Source of the DNA: Candidatus Nanohalarchaeota archaeon
Lineage (GTDB): Archaea > EX4484-52 > B79-G9
NCBI GenBank assembly: GCA_030634545.1
Contig: DAOWAN010000003.1
Span: forward strand, 1-48,754
Direction: 5' to 3'
DNA length: 48,754 nucleotides
The notes beneath the pieces are model-generated. The model was not told where the DNA came from and ran no database searches. It saw only the letters and a list, made by a program, of their open reading frames with translations. Both the position numbers and the translations under genes were made by a program. Below, in pieces: positions 1 to 8,532 of the stretch (positions within the stretch are counted from its first letter, which is position 1; the number at the start of each line of letters is the position of its first letter).

Positions 1-132
1 GAGTGTCTGAGAATAAAAACAAATTTGAATCATTTTGCTCTGAAGGCAAAAATCTATTTGAAAGCTGCAAAAGCAGCTTTTGAAGAATTGCAGGAACTTA
101 AATTGATTCACAAAATTGGAGATTTTGCGTAA
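1..132 (+). CDS. 3' end of an unidentified protein (runs in from the left edge)
   Basis: The first reading frame is open from base 1 to a TAA at 130-132 and gives 43 residues rich in Ala, Lys and Leu, ending in ...KLIHKIGDFA. The composition suggests a helical C-terminus. The start lies outside the window and no family is recognised. Its end overlaps the end of the convergent truncated gene at 108-263, so one of the two genes has probably been damaged by a rearrangement here. Confidence 0.45.
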   Translation, partial: ECLRIKTNLNHFALKAKIYLKAAKAAFEELQELKLIHKIGDFA

Positions 133-263
133 GGTGAGTTATTATTATTCTTTAACTTCTCTATAAATCCCTTTACAATCTGTGAGGATTCTCTCTGGTG
201 CAGATTGAATTTCTGGTCCACAAAGATATGTCCAAACTCAATATTATAATTCACTTTTTTCAT
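108..263 (-). pseudogene. Truncated tandem paralogue of the upstream 217-aa gene
   Basis: A 51-codon frame starts at ATG 263, behind a good ribosome-binding site (GAGG, 7 nt spacing), and lies 10 nt after the stop of the 217-aa gene. Its first residues, MKKVNYNIEFGHIF, closely match MEKVDYNIEFAHIY of that neighbour, so the two arose by tandem duplication. The similarity fades after about 15 residues and the frame stops at 108, inside the end of the convergent frame from the left edge. It was probably cut short by a deletion or insertion. It may still be translated, but a function is unlikely. Confidence 0.6.
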
Positions 264-272
264 AATAAAACC

Positions 273-926
273 TCAGAAGAATTCAGAGCGTATGTTTCTG
301 GTAAGTTCCCCATACTGTGTTGCGGATATAATATTTTTATTTGCAGCTTCTACATCAGCGTATTTTCCTGGAAGGACATTGATTACATTCCTGCCGGCAA
401 AAGGCTTTGGCACAGTCAGACCGGTTAATTCCACTGCATTCTTTGCCTGAATCACTCCGAAGCGTAGCAATACCCATGCGCAGCTCAGCAGCGCGCAGCT
501 ATACCTTGAAAAATGGATTACGTCTCCTCTTGTTTTAATCTTTATTCTTTTTCCGTTTCCTAAAGTCAGGGAAGTTATCTTTTCATTGATTATTATTTTT
601 GGATGAAATCGTATTGTACTTTTCATGTCGTGCGGGATTGACTTCAATAAAAGCCTGGCAGCAGAGACCATTTTAGATTCATAAGCAATATATGTGGGAG
701 GAACGCCCATCTTATCCAGTCTTTTCAGGAATAAATTAAAATTCAGCCTGTGAAATTTCGGGTGATATTCGTCAACCAGGAGCGTGAGCACAAAGGATTT
801 ATTGCTTCCGGCAATTCTTTCTATCAGTTTTTTGGTCGCATTCGCACTTTTAATCTGCTCATCAGTCAGACTCGACTGGTCTGAATAAATATGCGCAAAT
901 TCAATGTTGTAGTCTACTTTTTCCAT
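273..926 (-). CDS. Conserved-looking protein of unknown function, 217 aa
   Basis: The family is not recognised. The protein is soluble, basic and has no signal peptide or membrane span. Its N-terminus (MEKVDYNIEFAHIYSDQ, residues 1-17) is repeated in the truncated copy just downstream. The middle part (about 45-75) carries an acidic LLVDEYHPKFH segment, and the sequence has a DUF3800-like or nuclease-like flavour, but I cannot show this. The start at ATG 926 is followed by good coding sequence, and A/T-rich promoter-like sequence precedes it. Confidence 0.6.
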   Translation of the reverse strand: MEKVDYNIEFAHIYSDQSSLTDEQIKSANATKKLIERIAGSNKSFVLTLLVDEYHPKFHRLNFNLFLKRLDKMGVPPTYIAYESKMVSAARLLLKSIPHDMKSTIRFHPKIIINEKITSLTLGNGKRIKIKTRGDVIHFSRYSCALLSCAWVLLRFGVIQAKNAVELTGLTVPKPFAGRNVINVLPGKYADVEAANKNIISATQYGELTRNIRSEFF

Positions 927-1024
927 GATTATAGATATGTATACTGCTCGTATTTAAAGATTGATTTAAACACATAAATCCAAAAAAAAAACGATTTTTA
1001 GCCACTGAAAAGCAACTTCTAAAA

Positions 1025-2251
1025 TCACTTAAGCCGCGACGCAATCAATGCGAAAATGAATAGTATAGGTCCAATCACAAGGAACATTTGCTGTATTCCT
1101 ATTACCAGAATCAGGATTGATGCAAGTATCGGCGCTATCGTATAGCCCATGTACTGGGCGGTCTTAAATATGCCGAAAAAGACATTTACTTTGTGAGGAG
1201 GACAGTGCTTCAGGATATAGGCATCCTTAAACGGCTCAACCATTGCTGCACCGATACAGGCTGTTAAGAATAGCGCAACAATAGCATATTGAGAATAGAA
1301 GAAATAAACCAGGGTCATGGCTGTTGAGGATATTACAAAGCCTGCGACTATAAACCGCTTTGTGGTGATCCGCTTTGACATTCGCGTAAACGGGATTTCC
1401 AGAAAAATCAGTGGCAGTACGAGCGCACCTGTCATCAGACCAATCAATATTTTACTGACCCCGAACCCACTAAGAATTATCGGAAGATAAATCCACTGCG
1501 TTGAAAAAAGCATGTATAGCCCGAAGCTTGCAAAATATACAAGTACAAGATTCCGGTACTGGACAAAATGTTTCACCTCATGTGCAATTGTCTTCACACC
1601 AAAATAATATGTTGCCGGCAGAAATGACTTATTAATCACATGCGCACGGATATAGTGAAAATTAAGATTGCCGTGTATTCTGTGGTCCTTCAGATGGGTC
1701 TTTTCAAGGGATAAGAAAGCAACAGTTGTAAAAAGAGCGGCAATAAGAAAAATAGCGTTCATCCCATACTTCATAAAAACAATACCGCTTATGACGGGGG
1801 CTATAAGCCATGCAACATTTGAAAAAGTATAAAATTTCCCTTCTGAACTTTCGATATCATCTTTTCTTGAAACAGTTTTCACAAGTACTCCAAGAGTGAG
1901 AAATGCACTTGTTGCCATAACCACTCTCATGCTTTCCACAAGCACAAGATCAACTACACTAGTTACAAGAGTCAGGACAACAAAACATACGCAAAGCATA
2001 ATCGTCGCAGTTTTCAATACCAGCACTCTTCCGTACTTCTGCATCAACTCACCTGAAAGCAGGCAGAAGATAAGTCCGAAAAACGAAGTGATACCATAGA
2101 TTACGCCGACCATCGCTTCACTGCCTGTGAGACTTTTCATAAATAGAGGATATACTGGTGCGATAACAGCTGCGGAAAAGGTATACAAAAATACGGAAAT
2201 AGATAAGCGACCAATACGGTTAATGCGCATCTTGTGCCTGTGAAACATCAT
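1025..2251 (-). CDS. Major facilitator superfamily transporter
   Basis: This 408-residue protein has about 12 hydrophobic spans, the usual size and topology of an MFS carrier in the cytoplasmic membrane. The family's loop 2-3 motif appears as GELMQKYGR at about residues 66-74, and the two halves are separated by a longer basic loop near residues 185-225. A TATA-like CTTTATATCC about 30 nt before ATG 2251 suggests a short or absent leader; ATG 2248 and 2230 are possible alternatives. The substrate cannot be read from the sequence. It stands alone, with the nitrilase operon upstream on the same strand. Confidence 0.85.
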   Translation of the reverse strand: MMFHRHKMRINRIGRLSISVFLYTFSAAVIAPVYPLFMKSLTGSEAMVGVIYGITSFFGLIFCLLSGELMQKYGRVLVLKTATIMLCVCFVVLTLVTSVVDLVLVESMRVVMATSAFLTLGVLVKTVSRKDDIESSEGKFYTFSNVAWLIAPVISGIVFMKYGMNAIFLIAALFTTVAFLSLEKTHLKDHRIHGNLNFHYIRAHVINKSFLPATYYFGVKTIAHEVKHFVQYRNLVLVYFASFGLYMLFSTQWIYLPIILSGFGVSKILIGLMTGALVLPLIFLEIPFTRMSKRITTKRFIVAGFVISSTAMTLVYFFYSQYAIVALFLTACIGAAMVEPFKDAYILKHCPPHKVNVFFGIFKTAQYMGYTIAPILASILILVIGIQQMFLVIGPILFIFALIASRLK

Positions 2252-2374
2252 AGGCTATTATTAGCTGCCGCAGGATATAAAGATTGTTGGAGAATCAATG
2301 TTCAACGCACAGGTAAATTAGTTTTCATCCTGAAATTGCTTTTCACGATAGAATAAATTATAGCTGCCAGCCCC

Positions 2375-3124
2375 TTAAACATCTTCACAGATATCTGAAA
2401 GGCATGGAAATGCTTCGCGGGTATGCTTTACTTGTTTCAAATCTATTTCTACGTTCAAAACATGTTCATCAGTATCATCTAATATGCCAATCATTTCTCC
2501 TTTTGGATTTACTGCCTGGCTTCTTCCGCCTGAGAAATTACCAATACCATTTACACCAACCACGAAAAACTGGTTCTCTATGGCTCTTGCTCTCAATAAT
2601 ATGTTCCAGTGCTCAATCCTATTTTCTGGCCATTGGGCTGGTAAAAAAACTGCATCGGTCCCATTTTTCATCAATGCTCTCCAAAATTCTGGGAATCTAA
2701 GGTCATAACAGATTGCTATGCTGAGTTTGCCGAAACATGTCTCAAATACAATTACTTCATTACCTCTTGTCAATCCCTTGTCAAATTCACTAATCAGGTG
2801 TGTCTTTCTGTATTTTGCAGCTAAGTTACCTGCTTTATTGAATACCAGGTATGAATTGTATTGTTTTTTATTTTGCTTTTCTAAAAAACCACAACCAATA
2901 AACACGCTGTTATCGCGGGCTATTTTTGATAACTCATCAGAGGTATTTCCATCTATTTCCTGAGCGTATTTATCAAACTCCCCGCTGCAATAGCCGGTTA
3001 CTGCTAATTCCGGGAATAGCACAAAATCCGCATCCCTGTTCTTAAAGACATAATCGCGAATCTTATCTATGTTGTCCTGTATCTTTCCGATTTTTGATTC
3101 CATCTGGACTATAGCAATTTTCAT
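2375..3124 (-). CDS. Nitrilase-superfamily carbon-nitrogen hydrolase
   Basis: The protein (249 aa from ATG 3124) has the complete Glu-Lys-Cys triad of the family: E39 in LFPELAVTGY, K107 in KYRKTHL and C139 in IAICYDLRFPEFWR. Such enzymes hydrolyse small amides or N-carbamoyl compounds, and the omega-amidase and deaminated-glutathione amidase branch is the closest in appearance. An in-frame GTG lies at 3133, but ATG 3124 begins the conserved first strand (MKIAIVQ). The gene follows the L-asparaginase gene by about 40 nt on the same strand, so the pair probably forms an amide-hydrolysing operon. The exact substrate is unknown. Confidence 0.88.
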   Translation of the reverse strand: MKIAIVQMESKIGKIQDNIDKIRDYVFKNRDADFVLFPELAVTGYCSGEFDKYAQEIDGNTSDELSKIARDNSVFIGCGFLEKQNKKQYNSYLVFNKAGNLAAKYRKTHLISEFDKGLTRGNEVIVFETCFGKLSIAICYDLRFPEFWRALMKNGTDAVFLPAQWPENRIEHWNILLRARAIENQFFVVGVNGIGNFSGGRSQAVNPKGEMIGILDDTDEHVLNVEIDLKQVKHTREAFPCLSDICEDV

Positions 3125-3164
3125 TTCTATCACGGCACTTATGTCTGAAACTTAAAACACTGTT

Positions 3165-4214
3165 TCAGACCCTTATCTCACCTACGAAATTTTTCATCAT
3201 CATCTTTCTGATGGTCTTTGGGTCATCGTCGAAATTACCCATTATCCACATTAATTTTACGAGCGCAGTCTCTGTTGTCATGTCATTGCATGGTATTGCC
3301 CCTGCCCTCATTGCTTTCTGCCCTACCTCGTAAAGAGTCATATCAACTTCGCCAAACGGGTTTTGCGTAGTGACGAATACACATACATTTTTCTCTACAA
3401 GCATCTTAATCTTCTTAACAAGAGAATTTTCAATGAATGGAATATTGCCTGGACCGAAGGCTTCAATGACCACACATTTGAAATCAGTTAGTTTATCGAA
3501 TATCTGCGGCCTTAAACCAGGGTAGATTTTTACCAGAAATATACGGTCATCTGCAATTTTAGAGAATGTTTTCGGTTTTTTACAATCTTTTACAGAGCGC
3601 ATACTGTATTTTTCGTTAAAGACTATCTTTCTCTTGTGATTATCCACAAAGCTTCCTATCATTTCACCAACGAGATGATAATTTATGCTTGAATAGACAT
3701 TAAGGTTCTCATTTGTAATCCTTGTCGCTTCATTTGTGACTTTCTTTGCCTTGCATCCTTTGATAATCTTCCCGTGAAAAACTACGCAAACCTCATTTAT
3801 GCCGGAACATGCGACAATCACAGAATCAATAAAATTTTGCTCTGCATCACTTCCTTCTTTTTCAAATGTCTTTACACTGCCTGTCAACACTATGGGCTTG
3901 CCTGTATTCTGCAGCATAAAAGAAAGAGCAGTTGAAGTATAATGCATTGTATCTGTCCCGTGGGTAATCACAAAACCGTCATAGTTGTCATATTGCCTTG
4001 TAATCTCTTCTGCGATCAGAGACCAGTGGTGCGGCTGTATATTCGCACTATCAATATTAAAAAGCATCCTGCCTTCAATATCCGCTATTTTTCTGACTTC
4101 AGGGAAAAAAGAAATTAATTCATCTGTATTATGCACGGGTCTTAATCCATCTTTTGTCTTTACAGATGCTATTGTCCCGCCGGTACCTATTACCAAAATT
4201 TTCTTCTTTGCCAT
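3165..4214 (-). CDS. L-asparaginase (type I/GatD-like amidohydrolase)
   Basis: The 349-residue protein begins directly with the asparaginase fold: GTGGTIAS at residues 10-17 holds the nucleophile Thr14, and HGTDTM at 85-90 holds the second Thr-Asp pair (T87, D88). Conserved DSANIQPHHW precedes it. Such enzymes release ammonia from asparagine. GatD, which feeds ammonia to Glu-tRNA(Gln), shares this domain but carries an extra N-terminal domain. That domain is missing here: the start is fixed by GGAG about 9 nt before ATG 4214. I therefore favour asparaginase over GatD. The gene is transcribed ahead of the nitrilase. Confidence 0.85.
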   Translation of the reverse strand: MAKKKILVIGTGGTIASVKTKDGLRPVHNTDELISFFPEVRKIADIEGRMLFNIDSANIQPHHWSLIAEEITRQYDNYDGFVITHGTDTMHYTSTALSFMLQNTGKPIVLTGSVKTFEKEGSDAEQNFIDSVIVACSGINEVCVVFHGKIIKGCKAKKVTNEATRITNENLNVYSSINYHLVGEMIGSFVDNHKRKIVFNEKYSMRSVKDCKKPKTFSKIADDRIFLVKIYPGLRPQIFDKLTDFKCVVIEAFGPGNIPFIENSLVKKIKMLVEKNVCVFVTTQNPFGEVDMTLYEVGQKAMRAGAIPCNDMTTETALVKLMWIMGNFDDDPKTIRKMMMKNFVGEIRV

Positions 4215-4371
4215 GAAATCTTCTCCATTATTTAAACTTCACTTAAATGTTGATTTAAACTTCTGTCCTATTGTTCCAAAAGTTTATTCTAATAGATTAG
4301 AAAATCGTCAAAGCAGTAAACTGAATGTAAGTCCAATTCAAAATATGCTTTCAGACTATGCAATTCTAAAA

Positions 4372-4641
4372 TCAATCTTCCATGGCTTCTGGTGCAGAAA
4401 TATGCTTGATTATCGCAATGTCATCTACAGCGCGAATCATCGCATAGGGGATTATAACGCCGCGCTTGCCGCCGACAACACTTGCAAGATAAGAACCTTT
4501 TGCAGCATCAACCACTATCGCCCGCAGTCTGAATTTTGACAGGTCAAATTCAACATCTGCAATTTTCCCGCAATAAGATCCTTTGTCTGTGAAAATATCT
4601 TTTCCCATTACTTCACTCATTTCCTGTTCATTGACAACCAT
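4372..4641 (-). CDS. PRC-barrel domain protein
   Basis: This 89-residue protein is a single PRC-barrel: EVMGKDIFTDKGSYCGKIAD (strand-turn-strand) followed by DVEFDLSKFRLRAIVV and a VIIPYAMIRAVDDIAII end. Archaea encode many such small barrels; related ones are thought to have RNA-processing or cell-division roles. ATG 4641 is chosen over the in-frame ATG 4665 because GAGGTG sits 8 nt before it. The upstream ATG has no ribosome-binding site. Confidence 0.8.
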   Translation of the reverse strand: MVVNEQEMSEVMGKDIFTDKGSYCGKIADVEFDLSKFRLRAIVVDAAKGSYLASVVGGKRGVIIPYAMIRAVDDIAIIKHISAPEAMED

Positions 4642-4761
4642 ATGAAAACACCTCTTGATAAGCAATAATATGCTAATAGCGCTGCAAACTTTATACTATT
4701 AAGTATTATTAGTGGGGGAACATTATTAAAACTTTTGATTTAAACATAACAGATACTCTGC

Positions 4762-4890
4762 GTCAGGGTCGCCTAGCTCGGTATGGCGGTAGCCTGCTAA
4801 GTTACTGTCCGCAAGGACTCGAGGGTTCAAAATAGTTGTATTTGAGGGTCTTTTGATTCTCCGGCTCTGAAAATCCCTTCCCTGACGCCA
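4762..4890 (+). tRNA. tRNA-Ser (GCU anticodon) with a T-loop intron
   Basis: The acceptor stem is GTCAGGG/CCCTGAC with discriminator G4887 and an encoded CCA at 4888-4890. The anticodon arm GTAGC-CTGCTAA-GTTAC gives anticodon GCT. The long variable arm GTCC-GCAA-GGAC is typical of serine tRNA. The T-stem GAGGG/CCCTT is separated by a 42-nt insertion (4832-4873). Removing it leaves the normal 7-nt T-loop TTCAAAT. A T-run (ATTTTTT) follows as a likely terminator. The gene lies alone between the PRC-barrel gene and a small membrane-protein gene. Confidence 0.93.
4832..4873 (+). other. tRNA intron at canonical position 59/60 (T-loop)
   Basis: TTCA at 4826-4829 can pair with TGAA at 4868-4871, giving the 4-bp central helix of a bulge-helix-bulge. 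The 3-nt bulges are AAA (4830-4832) and AAT (4872-4874). Cutting after the second base of each bulge joins TTCAAA to T. Inside the intron GAGGGTC/GATTCTC forms a hairpin, while AGTTG/CGGCT gives a helix next to the 5' bulge that is slightly irregular. Archaeal tRNA splicing endonuclease should remove it. Confidence 0.85.
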
Positions 4891-5049
4891 ATTTTTTCTA
4901 TCAACCTCACTCATTAAAAAAGTTTGGAAATAAACACACAGAACGATAATTTGCATGAAAATCTTCTTCTCTTCTATCTTTTTCTTCCACGACCGATAAG
5001 TTTATAAATGTGCATTACTATTTAATAGTAATAACTGATAGGTAATCCA

Positions 5050-5472
5050 ATGACATTCACATCCGCATTAGCAGGAACTGCGCTGACATCTGTGCTATTC
5101 ATAACGCTTTTCGGCATGGTTGCGCTAATTATGAACAGCGCAATGGCGCATACAGATACTATGCTTGAAAACATGAACAACTACAAGGATAACCCAACTG
5201 AAGAGAACAAACTTGCACTTGAGCAAAGCATAGATGATACGAATACATATATGACAGACATCAGCTCAGTATCAGCAGAATTTCTCAAAAAATACCTTGA
5301 TACTGTAGATTCATCCATCCTGACTGACGACGAGAAAAAATCACTTATAGAAGCCAAAAAAATGCTTGACAAGATAGAGACAAAAGACCCAGAGGATCCT
5401 GATGCAATTGTGTTGAAAAACAGTCTGCAATCCATACTAGATAAACTCGACAGCCCTGCGACTACATCCTGA
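5050..5472 (+). CDS. Small membrane-anchored acidic protein, 140 aa
   Basis: The family is not recognised. Residues 7-33 form one hydrophobic span (alternating Leu, Phe and Ala), and the remaining ~105 residues are acidic and helical with a heptad-like pattern (KKSLIEAKKMLDKIE), suggesting a coiled coil outside the membrane. A TATA element (GTTTATAAATG) lies about 45 nt before ATG 5050, and AGGT is just upstream. Its last 11 bases overlap the convergent Pelota gene end. Confidence 0.65.
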   Translation: MTFTSALAGTALTSVLFITLFGMVALIMNSAMAHTDTMLENMNNYKDNPTEENKLALEQSIDDTNTYMTDISSVSAEFLKKYLDTVDSSILTDDEKKSLIEAKKMLDKIETKDPEDPDAIVLKNSLQSILDKLDSPATTS

Positions 5473-6469
5473 ATCTCAGGAATGCGGCAACGCCGCCGAG
5501 GGCATGCAGTTTCTCTCCTGCCTCATGAGTGGTGTTTATAATCATGACTTCTCCTTTCTGTTTCTTCTGCTCATCAATCATCTTTTCAATGTCATTATCG
5601 CGCATAAGCTTATCAGATACCAGAACCAAAGAAACAGCTCCGCATCCTACGGCGTCGATGACATGACTGCGCCCGTAAGTCACAAGTTTGCTGTCTTTTG
5701 CGATATCTGTAAGAAATGATTCTACTTTTGCGGTTTCTGAAGATATCCTGCTCTCTTTCATCACTCTTTCGAGTCCGCCGCGCTTAATGACCTCATTGAT
5801 ACCGGTCTTTCCGGTCACACTTGAGACTTCAAGTGCTATTTTTGCTTTCAGGGCGGCATCTTTTACAGCAGAGTATAGGTTGTCTCTAGTGAAGCCCGGT
5901 CCTGCGACAATTATCTTGTCGCACAGTTCCATGTTTTCTGAAAGATATGCAATGACCTCGTCATAATATACTGACGGGGACTCTCCACCGTACAGTTTTC
6001 CTGCGGATTTAGCAGAAATTGATGCCTTGTTAACTATTTTCACATCACTGGCAAGAGCGAAATCTGCTCGTCTGTCATCCATGACACAAATAAGCACTTT
6101 TGAGCCGCGGCATTTCAAAGAATCATTCAGGCGAAGAATGTCGGTACTTCGCCATGCTTTCTCAACTGAAATTATTGTATTTATATCAACAAGTATGCTG
6201 TGATAGCCGAACTGAATATCATCTGGTCCTGCTATGATCTTGCCATGCACACGCAGATGCACACCCTCCTCATCAAATGATACCTTTTCTACTTTTAGCT
6301 TCAGATAGACTGGCTTTTTCTCGCCCTTATCTGATGCCTGAAGTGTCCGAAGAGTTCTTGCACCTACAATATCCCCTACTGAGAGTATACTTTTCAGGTT
6401 CCACAAATCATCTGCATTTTCCGGCTTAATCTTTGTCTCATGCTTAAAATCCTTTTTTAAGAGCTTCAT
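5462..6469 (-). CDS. pelA: Pelota (ribosome rescue factor, eRF1-like)
   Basis: The 335-residue protein matches archaeal Pelota in length and domain order: an N-terminal Sm-like domain (MKLLKKDFKHETKIKPEN and DLWNLKSILSVGD), a central domain holding VAGPGFTRD and a C-terminal domain ending with a helix-rich GGVAAFLRF segment. Pelota binds stalled ribosomes with the translational GTPase aEF1A and helps split them. It lacks the GGQ peptide-release motif, as expected. ATG 6469 is preferred to the in-frame GTG 6478 because the TATATATA box lies about 25 nt before the ATG, giving a leaderless message. It is divergent from the surface-protein gene at 6520. Confidence 0.93.
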   Translation of the reverse strand: MKLLKKDFKHETKIKPENADDLWNLKSILSVGDIVGARTLRTLQASDKGEKKPVYLKLKVEKVSFDEEGVHLRVHGKIIAGPDDIQFGYHSILVDINTIISVEKAWRSTDILRLNDSLKCRGSKVLICVMDDRRADFALASDVKIVNKASISAKSAGKLYGGESPSVYYDEVIAYLSENMELCDKIIVAGPGFTRDNLYSAVKDAALKAKIALEVSSVTGKTGINEVIKRGGLERVMKESRISSETAKVESFLTDIAKDSKLVTYGRSHVIDAVGCGAVSLVLVSDKLMRDNDIEKMIDEQKKQKGEVMIINTTHEAGEKLHALGGVAAFLRFRM

Positions 6470-6481
6470 ACAAACCACACT

Positions 6482-6491
6482 TATATATATA
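6482..6491. promoter_or_regulatory. TATA box shared by the divergent pelA and surface-protein genes
   Basis: A run of alternating T and A (TATATATATA) lies 13-22 nt before pelA ATG and 29-38 nt before ATG 6520. It can act in both directions. The pelA message would be leaderless, while the other gene has a short leader with AAGGA at 6510-6514. Confidence 0.5.
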
Positions 6492-6519
6492 CTGTTACCT
6501 TAAAATAATAAGGATTACT

Positions 6520-7665
6520 ATGGAAGATTTTGTTAAAGTACTGGTAGTGGGACTGTTTATATTTGCACTTGCACTTGTAGTATTCGGGCAACTCCCAGAA
6601 TATACTAAAGACGATAATAAAGAAACAATAGATGAAGACATAATATATTCAACTGAGGCCGTAGGCGATATTGGTCTTATAGCGTCACGAACCAGAACTA
6701 TCTCTCTTGGCACATTTGATGTCGGGTACACAATCGGAAGAGACAAAGAAATAACAGAAGACACAGTGACAATTGAGAACGGATGGTTCAAAAAAACATC
6801 AAAACATATCACATTCTCTGGTGAAGAAGCAGATAAAGCAGTTATTGAATTTGATGTGGCTGATATGAATGAGTACGGCAATCTCACACTGACATTAAAT
6901 ACAGAAGAGATATACTCTAACATAACATACCCACGGAAGTTTGTATTGATAGTGGATGATATTAAGCCAACTAATGATATTGTAATCTCTGCCACAACGT
7001 CGTGTATGCGATTCTGGGCTCCTACAACATACCTGCTGGAAGATCTTAGTGTGATTGTAGAGAAATACAATGATAAGACGAAAGTATTGCCATTTGAAAT
7101 TTTCCTGTATGAATACAAAGGATGGGGTCGCGGAACACTCTCGTTTTCAGTAGATGATACGCAGGGATTTGAAGATCTTATTATATTGATCAATGAAAAA
7201 ATAGTTTACGAAGGAAGACCGTTACCTGGCGACATTATTGAAAAGGAGTTTACAAAAAAGGATATGACTTTAATACCAGGTGAGAATCTTATAACATTTA
7301 AGACCAGAAAAGGAGTTACTTATAATCTTGAAAATGTTGAGTTGATGGTTTCTTATTACGGCAGCGGCGAATCTAATATTAAGGTAATCAATTTTGATGC
7401 TGACCCGTGGTGGACTATATTAGGTCAAACAGCAAATGTGACTGGTGAGATTAAATTCTTTACAGAAAAAGTAAATATCGACAGTGGAATTACAGTTTAT
7501 CTGAATGATAAGACATACTATATACCAAGTCTAGAGGAAAACGAATGGTTTACAGTTGAGTTTACGTCTGATGACCTGAAAGAAAAAGATAATGAGTTAA
7601 AATTCTCTGCTACGGGTAGCTATAGGATAAGCAGTCTTGAGATAGATGTTGCGGCTACGGAATGA
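6520..7665 (+). CDS. Membrane-anchored extracellular beta-sandwich protein, 381 aa
   Basis: The family is not recognised. Residues 5-23 form a single N-terminal span (VKVLVVGLFIFALALVVFG) with no cleavage site, so the protein is probably anchored and faces outward. The rest is strand-rich with repeated patterns such as LTLTLNTEEIYSN, LIILINEKIVYEG and ITVYLNDKTYYIP, each a short strand pair in which a Leu/Ile-rich strand is followed by a polar turn. This suggests two or three tandem carbohydrate-binding-like or adhesin-like domains. AAGGA lies 5 nt before ATG 6520. It is divergent from pelA. Confidence 0.7.
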   Translation: MEDFVKVLVVGLFIFALALVVFGQLPEYTKDDNKETIDEDIIYSTEAVGDIGLIASRTRTISLGTFDVGYTIGRDKEITEDTVTIENGWFKKTSKHITFSGEEADKAVIEFDVADMNEYGNLTLTLNTEEIYSNITYPRKFVLIVDDIKPTNDIVISATTSCMRFWAPTTYLLEDLSVIVEKYNDKTKVLPFEIFLYEYKGWGRGTLSFSVDDTQGFEDLIILINEKIVYEGRPLPGDIIEKEFTKKDMTLIPGENLITFKTRKGVTYNLENVELMVSYYGSGESNIKVINFDADPWWTILGQTANVTGEIKFFTEKVNIDSGITVYLNDKTYYIPSLEENEWFTVEFTSDDLKEKDNELKFSATGSYRISSLEIDVAATE

Positions 7666-7857
7666 TGCCATGAAAATCCTGATATTATCGCAGGTAATAC
7701 TTATTTCAGCATAGGATATTATCAAGAACCCTTAACTGCTTTAAGAATTCTTTTTTCATCTGAGAGCAAATGGGTTTTACTGAAGTGCTAAATGACGCAC
7801 ATAACCCCATAGTCTGTAACGACCAGAAGCATAATAAATATTAAAGAACAATTATGC

Positions 7858-8532
7858 ATGAAAGATATGAATACAAAAAAAGGATGTCTTCTATTCCCTT
7901 GCTTTGACACACTTACAGGGGCGATTTTTGAAAGAAATGCGCGCGGTCATGTAACTTTTGCGTGCAGGGAGTGCCAGAGATCATGCAATTCGGAGTCAAA
8001 AACATCTCCTGAAACGCCAGTAGAGACATTATACTTTCAAAAAATTAGTCTCTTAAAACCTGAATTCAATGCATTTTCTGATGGTGTAAAAGTAATTGAC
8101 TGCCTGAAAAATACTGACGGCATCTGCAAACAGAGTGTCGTGATACTATCTCAAGAAGAAAAAAAAGAGGCTATGGAAATAGAGAAGCAGGATAATTACG
8201 AAAATATAGGTATCTATTCCAGCTTAACGAGAGATATCACAATTGCCTGCGCACATGACTCGCTTCTGAGACCTCCTCCTATGCCTGTTGTCCTTCTTGT
8301 GAAAGATAGAGAAATTGTTGGTGAGATGACTTGTGATGGGAGAAAGTTCTATGAGGGTGTGTCTGAATGCGCTTGCGTTTTTCCACCAATAGATTTCCCG
8401 GAAATTGATAGATTCGGTGAAAATATTGTGTCTGCTTCTCCTGGAATCATGCTTGATAAGTGGCTAAGAGAAAAAATGAAGATAAGACCAACAGATGCGA
8501 CTCTTCTGATTGGACTTAACCGGATGCGATAA
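7858..8532 (+). CDS. Cysteine-rich protein of unknown function, 224 aa
   Basis: No family is recognised. The N-terminal 50 residues hold Cys residues in the pattern C-x4-C ... C-x2-C-x3-C (GCLLFPC, ACRECQRSC), which looks like a small metal-binding module. More Cys residues follow (IDCLKNTDGIC and SECAC). There is no membrane span. ATG 7858 lies 20-25 nt after an AATAAATATTAAAG promoter element, so the message is probably leaderless; ATG 7867 is an alternative. The 3' end overlaps a convergent small membrane-protein gene by 17 nt. Confidence 0.6.
   Translation: MKDMNTKKGCLLFPCFDTLTGAIFERNARGHVTFACRECQRSCNSESKTSPETPVETLYFQKISLLKPEFNAFSDGVKVIDCLKNTDGICKQSVVILSQEEKKEAMEIEKQDNYENIGIYSSLTRDITIACAHDSLLRPPPMPVVLLVKDREIVGEMTCDGRKFYEGVSECACVFPPIDFPEIDRFGENIVSASPGIMLDKWLREKMKIRPTDATLLIGLNRMR

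Noticed and set aside
3165-4214. GatD of the Glu-tRNA(Gln) amidotransferase.
   Set aside because: The N-terminal GatD domain is missing, the start is fixed by GGAG, and no gatE is nearby.
4726-4956. A 76-residue minus-strand frame across the tRNA-Ser gene.
   Set aside because: It is an antisense shadow of the tRNA and intron, with no ribosome-binding site.
6495-7193. A 232-residue minus-strand frame rich in Ser.
   Set aside because: It is the reverse shadow of the surface-protein gene, whose signal anchor and ribosome-binding site are clear.
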